This document shows positions 58,252 to 64,000 of a stretch of 64,000 bases of DNA, piece after piece. Source of the DNA: Halobacillus fulvus (GTDB lineage: Bacteria > Bacillota > Bacilli > Bacillales > Halobacillaceae); contig SCFO01000001.1 in the NCBI GenBank assembly GCA_004078665.1, forward strand, positions 274,377 through 338,376. Reading direction: 5' to 3'. How positions within the stretch are numbered: the first letter of the stretch is position 1; every line of letters begins with the position of its first letter. Below the pieces are notes generated by a model that was not told the DNA's origin, did no database searches, and saw nothing but the letters and a program-made list of their open reading frames with translations. Position numbers and translations under genes: made by a program.

Positions 58252-59157
58252 ATGACAGAACAATACAAGTCTGGATTCGTCGCGATAGTCGGCCGTCCGA
58301 ATGTAGGGAAATCAACCTTCATGAACCGGGTGATCGGAGAAAAGATTGCGATCATGAGTGACAAGCCACAGACAACTAGAAACAAAATCCAAGGCGTCAT
58401 GACAGATAAAGAAGCTCAAATTATCTTCATTGATACGCCAGGCATCCATAAACCGAAGCACAAGCTTGGAGACTACATGGTGAATGTAGCTGAGAACACG
58501 TTGAACGAAGTGGATGCGGTTCTATTTATGATTAATGCAGAAGAAGGGTACGGTCGTGGAGATCAATTCATTTTGGATCGATTACAGCGTGTCGAGCAAC
58601 CTGTCTACCTGATTATTAATAAAATTGATAAAGTACACCCCGATCAGCTTCTGCCTTTGATTGAACAGTATCGTGAAAAGCTCGATTTTGAAGAGGTTAT
58701 CCCGATTTCTGCTCTCGAAGGGAACAATGTTCAGCACCTCGTTCAGGTTTTGAAGGAAAAACTACCGGAAGGTCCTCAATTTTATCCGGAAGATCAAATT
58801 ACGGATCACCCGGAGCGATTTGTCATCAGTGAATTTATTAGGGAAAAAGTTCTTCATTTAACAAGAGAAGAGATCCCGCACTCCATCGCTGTAGTGATCG
58901 AGGGGATCGAGCCGCGGGAGAATTCGAATGCGGTATATATCCAGGCCGCCATCATCGTCGAACGCAAGTCCCAAAAAGGGATTATTATCGGCAAGCAAGG
59001 AAGCATGTTGAAGGAAGTTGGAAAACGGGCGAGGAAAGATATTGAAGCCTTGCTTGGAAGTAAAGTCTTCCTGGAACTCTGGGTCAAAGTACAGAAGGAT
59101 TGGCGGAATAAACAAATTCAGCTGAGTGATTTCGGTTATCGTAAAGACGAATACTAA
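58252..59157 (+). CDS. era: GTPase Era
   Basis: Era is an essential-type GTPase for 30S assembly that binds the 3' end of 16S rRNA. The 301-residue protein has [12 protein letters not shown] (G1), the TTRNKIQG switch, [10 protein letters not shown] (G3), NKIDKV (G4), and a C-terminal KH domain with [34 protein letters not shown] precedes the ATG. The downstream genes yqzL and recO follow as in B. subtilis. Confidence 0.98.
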   Translation: MTEQYKSGFVAIVGRPNVGKSTFMNRVIGEKIAIMSDKPQTTRNKIQGVMTDKEAQIIFIDTPGIHKPKHKLGDYMVNVAENTLNEVDAVLFMINAEEGYGRGDQFILDRLQRVEQPVYLIINKIDKVHPDQLLPLIEQYREKLDFEEVIPISALEGNNVQHLVQVLKEKLPEGPQFYPEDQITDHPERFVISEFIREKVLHLTREEIPHSIAVVIEGIEPRENSNAVYIQAAIIVERKSQKGIIIGKQGSMLKEVGKRARKDIEALLGSKVFLELWVKVQKDWRNKQIQLSDFGYRKDEY

Positions 59158-59249
59158 GGTTGGAAAATTTTAAGTCACATGAATTTCAGATGTAGGATGC
59201 AAGCTAAAGATGTACCGAAGTATTGATTATACGAAAGGCGGTGTTTCTT

Positions 59250-59390
59250 GTGCTCGATCACCTTTCATGGAATGTTTTTAGACAAACTGGAAGTGTCGAA
59301 ACGTATTTGCTAATGAAAGAATTAGAGTCTCAAGATCAACAGTCTCATGTAGCGAAGTCCTCCTCATCTGAAGTGAAACCAACCGAATGA
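59250..59390 (+). CDS. yqzL: YqzL family micro-protein
   Basis: This 46-residue protein starts MLDHLSWNVFRQTGSVETYLLMKELE and has a polar serine-rich tail ending EVKPTE. The start closely fits the YqzL family, found between era and recO in bacilli. GTG 59250 is used, with AAAGGCGGTG ahead. The function is unknown. It ends 15 bases before recO and is too short for many gene finders. Confidence 0.85.
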   Translation: MLDHLSWNVFRQTGSVETYLLMKELESQDQQSHVAKSSSSEVKPTE

Positions 59391-59405
59391 GCGCAGGTGA
59401 GATCT

Positions 59406-60149
59406 TTGTTAGAAAAAATTGAAGGTATAGTCATTCGAACGAGGGATTATGGGGAAACTCATAAGATTGTCACCTTACTCACAAGGGAAAAAGGGAAAAT
59501 CGGGGTGATGGCTCGCGGAGCCAAAAAACCGAAGAGCCGCACAGCCTCGGTTACGCAACCGTTCATTCACGGCATGTATTTAATTCAAACAGGGTCCGGA
59601 TTAGGGTCTTTGAGCCAGGGCGAAATGATTTCTTCGCTCCGTTCGATAAGGGAAGATATTGTGAAGACGGCTTATGCATCGTACTTAGCCGAATTATCGG
59701 ACAAGCTTATAGACGAAAAACAGCCGGACCCGTTTATTTATGAACAATTTCTGCAAACGATGCAATGGATGAATGAAGGAAAAGACCCGAACATCTTGAC
59801 GATGATGTACGAACTGAAGCTCTTTAAAAAAGCCGGGTTCGCACCAGTGGTGGATCAGTGTGTTCATTGTGGCCGGGCAGATGGTCCGTTCTCCTTTTCC
59901 ATGAGCGAAGGAGGGCTTCTTTGTTTTCGATGTAAACAGAGGGATCCGGAGGCTTATGGGCTCCCAGACCCTTTACCAAAGCTGCTGCGTATATTTTTAC
60001 ATATGGATGCTAAGCGGCTCGGTCAGATTTCAATGAAAGAAGAAAACAAAAAATTGTTGCGCCACATCATGGATGAATATTATGATCGTTATGGTGGATA
60101 TTTTATTAAATCGAAGAAATTCTTGAATCAGCTTGATTTGTTCACATGA
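59406..60149 (+). CDS. recO: DNA repair protein RecO
   Basis: RecO helps load RecA at gaps in the RecFOR pathway. The 247-residue protein starts LEKIEGIVIRTRDYGETHKIVTLLTREKGKIGVMARGAKKPKSR (OB fold) and has a central zinc finger with CVHCGRADGPF and GLLCFRCKQRD (two CxxC). TTG 59406 fits the length of relatives and has AGGTGA 6 bases ahead; GTG 59397 lies inside that site. Confidence 0.95.
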   Translation: MLEKIEGIVIRTRDYGETHKIVTLLTREKGKIGVMARGAKKPKSRTASVTQPFIHGMYLIQTGSGLGSLSQGEMISSLRSIREDIVKTAYASYLAELSDKLIDEKQPDPFIYEQFLQTMQWMNEGKDPNILTMMYELKLFKKAGFAPVVDQCVHCGRADGPFSFSMSEGGLLCFRCKQRDPEAYGLPDPLPKLLRIFLHMDAKRLGQISMKEENKKLLRHIMDEYYDRYGGYFIKSKKFLNQLDLFT

Positions 60150-60155
60150 TTTAGT

Positions 60156-60184
60156 TTGACAATCATTTGTGAATTCAGTATGAT
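60156..60184 (+). promoter_or_regulatory. Sigma-A promoter of the glyQS T-box transcript
   Basis: TTGACA at 60156-60161 (perfect) and TATGAT at 60179-60184, 17-base spacer. The start would be near 60191. Confidence 0.87.
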
Positions 60185-60190
60185 TCATAG

Positions 60191-60402
60191 TACTTAAATA
60201 TGTCGTTGCTAAGAAGGAAAGTAGTAACCGCAAGCCGAAATTGGAGCGAACCTGTGGTGGTGGGAGTCAGGTATTTACGGAGTGGTGAAGGCGTTCTGGA
60301 GCAATTTTTTGAAAGTGGCTTTCTACATGTGTAGAAGGCAATTAGGGTGGAACCGCGGAAATCCCGTCCCTATGTCTGACCGGACATAGGGCGGGATTTT
60401 TA
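60191..60402 (+). promoter_or_regulatory. T-box leader (tRNA-Gly sensing) of glyQS
   Basis: The conserved GGAAAGTAGTAA lies near the 5' end (about 60216-60227), the T-box AGGGTGGAACCGCGG at 60344-60358, and a terminator (AAATCCCG.CCCTATGTC with GACATAGGG.GGGATTT, T run) at 60359-60402. The likely specifier is GGC at 60290-60292, in TGAAGGCGTTCTGGAG, a glycine codon, matched in place to GCT in the alaS leader. Confidence 0.94.
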
Positions 60403-60438
60403 TTTGCTCAAGTGACGATTCTTTAGAGGAGGGAACGT

Positions 60439-61323
60439 ATGAATATTCAAGATATGATCTTAACATTGCAAAAACATTGGTCTGATCAGGGGTGCTTGTT
60501 GATGCAGGCCTATGATACGGAAAAAGGGGCAGGGACGATGTCGCCAATGACTCTCTTAAGGAGCCTTGGGCCAGAACCATGGAACGTGGCTTACGTCGAG
60601 CCGTCAAGACGTCCAGCTGATGGCCGTTACGGGGAAAACCCGAACAGACTTTATCAGCACCATCAATTCCAGGTCATTATGAAACCATCTCCAGACAATA
60701 TTCAGGAGCTGTACTTAAATTCACTACGAGCGCTTGGGATTGATCCGAATAAGCATGATATCCGTTTCGTTGAGGATAACTGGGAGAACCCTACGCTCGG
60801 TGCTGCTGGCCTCGGCTGGGAAGTATGGCTTGATGGGATGGAAATTACACAGTTCACCTATTTCCAACAGATCGGCGGCCTTGAAGCCCGCCCGGTTTCG
60901 GCTGAAATCACATACGGGCTTGAGCGTTTGGCTTCTTACATTCAAGATAAAGAAAACGTATTTGACCTCGAATGGACAGATGGCGTAACGGTAGGGGATA
61001 TTTTCAAACAGCCAGAGTTCGAACATTCGACTTATACGTTCGAAGAGTCTGATGAAGACATGTTGTTTGAATTGTTTTCCACATATGAAAAAGAAGCAAG
61101 AAGAATTATGGAAAAAGGGCTCGTCTTCCCTGCCTATGATTACGTCTTAAAATGTTCTCACACGTTCAACCTTCTGGATGCAAAAGGGGTCATAAGTGTG
61201 ACAGAGCGTACAGGATATATTGGAAGGGTGAGAAATCTTGCCCGTGGAATCGCAAAAGCCTATGTGGCTGAGCGTGAACGATTAGGATTTCCGATGCTGA
61301 AGGAGGGAGATCGTCATGAGTAA
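60439..61323 (+). CDS. glyQ: Glycine--tRNA ligase alpha subunit
   Basis: This is the catalytic subunit of the heterotetrameric bacterial GlyRS. The 294-residue protein has the class II motifs in its N-terminal part: [61 protein letters not shown], and [30 protein letters not shown] precedes the ATG. It overlaps glyS by 8 bases, which ensures balanced synthesis. Confidence 0.98.
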   Translation: MNIQDMILTLQKHWSDQGCLLMQAYDTEKGAGTMSPMTLLRSLGPEPWNVAYVEPSRRPADGRYGENPNRLYQHHQFQVIMKPSPDNIQELYLNSLRALGIDPNKHDIRFVEDNWENPTLGAAGLGWEVWLDGMEITQFTYFQQIGGLEARPVSAEITYGLERLASYIQDKENVFDLEWTDGVTVGDIFKQPEFEHSTYTFEESDEDMLFELFSTYEKEARRIMEKGLVFPAYDYVLKCSHTFNLLDAKGVISVTERTGYIGRVRNLARGIAKAYVAERERLGFPMLKEGDRHE

Positions 61324-63400
61324 AACGGTATTATTCGAGCTGGGCGTCGAGGAACTGCCCGCCCGCTTCATTGATGATGCTTTGGAGCAGTTGAGGAATA
61401 AGACAGAAGAATGGCTGAGTTACAAAAGAATTCCATACGGAAACATCACGGGATATGCAACTCCGAGAAGACTCGCCGTCAAAATTGAAGACGTTGCTGA
61501 GAAACAGCCGGACATCGAAGAAGAAGCAAAAGGTCCTGCTAAGAAAATCGCTCAGGATAATGAAGGAAATTGGACCAAAGCGGCGATTGGCTTTTCTAAA
61601 GGCCAAGGGAAAAGTGTAGAGGATATCTACTTTAAAGAAATAAAGGGAACAGAGTACGTGCATGTCAAAAAGTTCATTGAGGGGGAACCTACAGAGAAGC
61701 TGTTAGAAGAGTTCAAAGCAGTGTTTCTTAGTTTGAATTTCCCTAAAAATATGAGATGGGGAAGCTATGATCTGCGTTACATTCGCCCGATTCGCTGGAT
61801 GGTTGCTTTATTCGGAGATCGTGTCATTCCGTTTTCCATCGAAAATGTCTCAACAAATCGCACGACAGAGGGGCATCGTTTCCTAGGAGAGCAAGTTTCT
61901 CTAGAAAAAGCGGAGGACTATGAAACGGCGCTCAAGAGCCAAAACGTCATTGTCTCAGTTAAAGAAAGAAAACAGATGATCCAAAAGCAGCTTGAGGATC
62001 TCGAAAAAGATCAACAATGGAAACTCGTCATTGATGAAGACTTGCTAAATGAAGTGACGCATCTGGTAGAATTCCCGACAGCTTTCAGTGGTTCTTTCCA
62101 CCGTGAATTCCTTGATGTCCCTGAAGAAGCCTTGATTACATCAATGAAAGAGCATCAGAGATATTTCCCTGTGCGTTCATCTGAAGGAGAATTGCTGCCA
62201 CACTTCGTTGGGGTCCGGAACGGGAATGCCGAACACATTGATGTCGTAGCTCGAGGAAATGAAAAAGTGTTGAAGGCTCGACTGAAAGATGCGCAATTCT
62301 TTTATGAGGAAGACCAAAAAGGATCGATCGACGAGAAGCTCAAAAAGCTAGAAAGAATGGTCTATCAAGAAGAGCTAGGAACGCTTGCTGATAAAGTGAA
62401 GCGGATTGTAGCGATTACAGGCAAAATCAGTGAATGGCTTGATTTAAATGAAGAAAGTCAGAAGAAAGCGAAACGCGCAGCGGAAATTAGTAAGTTTGAC
62501 CTTGTGACCCAAATGGTTGATGAGTTCACTGAGCTTCAAGGCGTCATGGGTGAGAAATATGCCCGTCTATTCGGTGAAGAGGAAGAGGTGGCTGTTGCCA
62601 TCAGTGAGCATTACCTTCCTCGTCAAGCAAATGGAGAGCTGCCGCAATCGACGATTGGTGCGATTGTAAGCATAGCGGATAAACTCGATACGATCGTTGG
62701 AAGTATCTCGATCGGTATTATTCCGACAGGCTCTCAGGATCCTTATGGATTAAGAAGACAGGCGATGGGTATTTTGCAGACCTTAAATGCTAAAGGATGG
62801 ACAATTCCGGTTGAACATCTGATCGATCTTGTGCACCGTTTCTATGTAGAGCTTGATCTCCCCACACGCAGTGAAAAAGAAATTACTGCGGACTTGCATG
62901 AGTTCTTTAAAGTCCGGGCCGCTTATCTGCTCCGTGAAGAAGGTATCGATCCTGACGTTGTAGAAGCTGTCTTAAATCAGGGAATTCATAACTTTGCCAT
63001 TGCTCGTGAGAAGGCAAAACTACTTGTCGCTAAAAGGTCCGACGCGGATTTTAAAACAGTTCATGAAGCATTGGGACGTGTGTTGAATTTAGCTGAGAAG
63101 GCAGAGATATCAGAAGTCGACCCCGCTTTATTTGAAAATGAATCTGAAAAAGAATTATACGAGGTATATAGCAGATTGAAGCCGGATTATGAAGCAGCTC
63201 TTGAAAAAGAGGATCCGGAAAGAGCGTTGGCGCTTCTTTCTGAGCTTGCTGCCCCAATCCACCATTTCTTCGATCATACAATGGTGATGGCAGAAGACGA
63301 AAAAGTGAGAAGCAACCGTTTGGGATTGTTGAATCAAATAGCAGGCGATGTGAAATCCTTTGCCGATCTAAATGCGATCCAATGGAAACAGCAGTTTTAA
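61316..63400 (+). CDS. glyS: Glycine--tRNA ligase beta subunit
   Basis: This 694-residue subunit binds tRNA-Gly. Typical segments are [18 protein letters not shown] at the start, [61 protein letters not shown], and an HD-like plus anticodon-binding C-terminus. GGAGGGAGAT precedes ATG 61316 within glyQ. Confidence 0.98.
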   Translation: MSKTVLFELGVEELPARFIDDALEQLRNKTEEWLSYKRIPYGNITGYATPRRLAVKIEDVAEKQPDIEEEAKGPAKKIAQDNEGNWTKAAIGFSKGQGKSVEDIYFKEIKGTEYVHVKKFIEGEPTEKLLEEFKAVFLSLNFPKNMRWGSYDLRYIRPIRWMVALFGDRVIPFSIENVSTNRTTEGHRFLGEQVSLEKAEDYETALKSQNVIVSVKERKQMIQKQLEDLEKDQQWKLVIDEDLLNEVTHLVEFPTAFSGSFHREFLDVPEEALITSMKEHQRYFPVRSSEGELLPHFVGVRNGNAEHIDVVARGNEKVLKARLKDAQFFYEEDQKGSIDEKLKKLERMVYQEELGTLADKVKRIVAITGKISEWLDLNEESQKKAKRAAEISKFDLVTQMVDEFTELQGVMGEKYARLFGEEEEVAVAISEHYLPRQANGELPQSTIGAIVSIADKLDTIVGSISIGIIPTGSQDPYGLRRQAMGILQTLNAKGWTIPVEHLIDLVHRFYVELDLPTRSEKEITADLHEFFKVRAAYLLREEGIDPDVVEAVLNQGIHNFAIAREKAKLLVAKRSDADFKTVHEALGRVLNLAEKAEISEVDPALFENESEKELYEVYSRLKPDYEAALEKEDPERALALLSELAAPIHHFFDHTMVMAEDEKVRSNRLGLLNQIAGDVKSFADLNAIQWKQQF

Positions 63401-63410
63401 GTCTCCTTCT

Positions 63411-63439
63411 TTTACCCGTTAAATAAAATGAGATATAAT
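63411..63439 (+). promoter_or_regulatory. Sigma-A promoter of ccpN
   Basis: TTTACC at 63411-63416 and TATAAT at 63434-63439, 17-base spacer, between glyS and ccpN. Confidence 0.75.
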
Positions 63440-63481
63440 AATGAATAGTATGTCACAGTTAGTGATTAGGGTGGTGAAAGA

Positions 63482-64000
63482 GTGGAACTTTCCAACCGGC
63501 AAGAGCAGATTATTCAAATAGTCAAAGATAACGGTCCGATTACCGGTGAAAATATAGCCGAGCGATTGAGTTTAACGAGAGCGACTCTCCGCCCGGATCT
63601 TGCCATATTGACAATGGCAGGATACTTAGACGCTAGACCTCGTGTTGGATACTTTTTCACAGGGAAAACTGGCACAGAGCTGCTAACGGAAAAGTTGAAG
63701 AAATTTAAAGTCAAAGAGTTTCAATCCGTTCCAATCGTCGTAGAAGAAGACGTGTCGGCCTATGACGCGATTTGTACAATGTTCCTTGAAGATGTAGGCA
63801 CACTATTTGTCACCAATGAAAAAACTCATCTGGTAGGTGTCCTATCGAGAAAAGATTTACTGAGGGCAAGCATTGGAAATCAGGATCTGGCCTCTATACC
63901 GGTTCATATTATTATGACGAGAATGCCGAATATTACGATATGTGAGCCGGAAGATTTGTTGTTGGATGCAGCACAGAAACTCATCGAGAAACAAATAGAT
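63482..64000 (+). CDS. ccpN: Transcriptional repressor CcpN (partial, 3' end missing)
   Basis: CcpN represses gapB and pckA in glycolytic conditions. The 173 visible residues have an N-terminal winged helix (ELSNRQEQIIQIVKDNGPITGENIAERLSLTRATLRPDLAILTMAGYLDARPRVGY) and two CBS domains (YDAICTMFLEDVGTLFV, LVGVLSRKDLLRASIG, HIIMTRMPNITICEPED) that sense nucleotides. GTG 63482 follows AGGGTGG by 7 bases. The frame runs off the window. In B. subtilis yqfL follows, then dnaG and rpoD. Confidence 0.95.
   Translation, partial: MELSNRQEQIIQIVKDNGPITGENIAERLSLTRATLRPDLAILTMAGYLDARPRVGYFFTGKTGTELLTEKLKKFKVKEFQSVPIVVEEDVSAYDAICTMFLEDVGTLFVTNEKTHLVGVLSRKDLLRASIGNQDLASIPVHIIMTRMPNITICEPEDLLLDAAQKLIEKQID

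Overview
The window is a core chromosomal segment of a low-to-moderate G+C, endospore-forming Gram-positive rod of the family Bacillaceae. Evidence for this is sigK, gpr, spoIIP, yqfC/yqfD and sda, the comE operon, T-box leaders, a CIRCE/HrcA system and a sigma-W type promoter. Gene order follows Bacillus subtilis in long blocks. The acid-rich proteins and an Mrp-type Na+/H+ antiporter operon fit a halotolerant or halophilic genus such as Halobacillus or a relative; that placement is inference. No rRNA, tRNA, insertion sequence, prophage or CRISPR array was seen.

Layout. (1) Bases 1-16400, + strand: tRNA thiolation (cysteine desulfurase end, mnmA), a TPR protein, recD2, a TIM-barrel protein, a zinc-ribbon micro-protein, an AI-2E-type membrane protein, T-box-alaS, yrzL-ruvX-yrzB, mltG, trmR, udk, greA, yrrS, mtnN, yrhC. 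(2) 16400-23040, - strand: an uninterrupted sigK, an mrp operon (A, C, D, E, F, G; no B), and the sporulation checkpoint gene sda. (3) 23100-28440, +: a cluster of DnaA boxes, then yqeG-yqeH-aroE-yqeI-nadD-yqeK-rsfS-yqeM. (4) 28500-34720: the competence locus (comER divergent from comEA-comEB-comEC), yqzM, holA, rpsT. (5) 34880-37450: gpr, spoIIP, yqxA. (6) 37540-47310: lepA, hemW, the hrcA-grpE-dnaK-dnaJ heat-shock operon with CIRCE, prmA, rsmE. (7) 47390-55200: deoC, a flavin reductase, rpsU, yqeY, the nfeD-floA membrane-microdomain operon behind a sigma-W promoter, yqfC-yqfD, phoH. (8) 55250-64000: pgpH, ybeY, dgkA, era, yqzL, recO, T-box-glyQ-glyS, and the start of ccpN.

How the genes work together. 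Much of the window serves RNA and ribosomes: tRNA charging (alaS, glyQS, both under tRNA-sensing T-boxes), tRNA modification (mnmA, trmR), ribosome assembly and methylation (yqeH, yqeI, rsfS, era, ybeY, ruvX, prmA, rsmE, rpsT, rpsU, lepA). A second theme is the link between cell cycle and sporulation: DnaA boxes upstream of sda, then sigK, gpr, spoIIP and yqfCD. A third is stress: HrcA/CIRCE chaperones, sigma-W flotillin and the Mrp antiporter.

The most interesting points are not new gene families but arrangements: an Mrp operon with no mrpB; a spoIIP sigma-E-like promoter embedded in a hairpin whose 3' arm carries the spoIIP ribosome-binding site, which could make translation depend on which promoter made the mRNA; four DnaA boxes upstream of sda; inverted repeats at the 5' ends of lepA and rpsU transcripts; and several gene losses relative to B. 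subtilis (trhP1/P2, yrrT-mccA-mccB, cdd, mtaB at this site). I found no clear previously undescribed multi-gene system.
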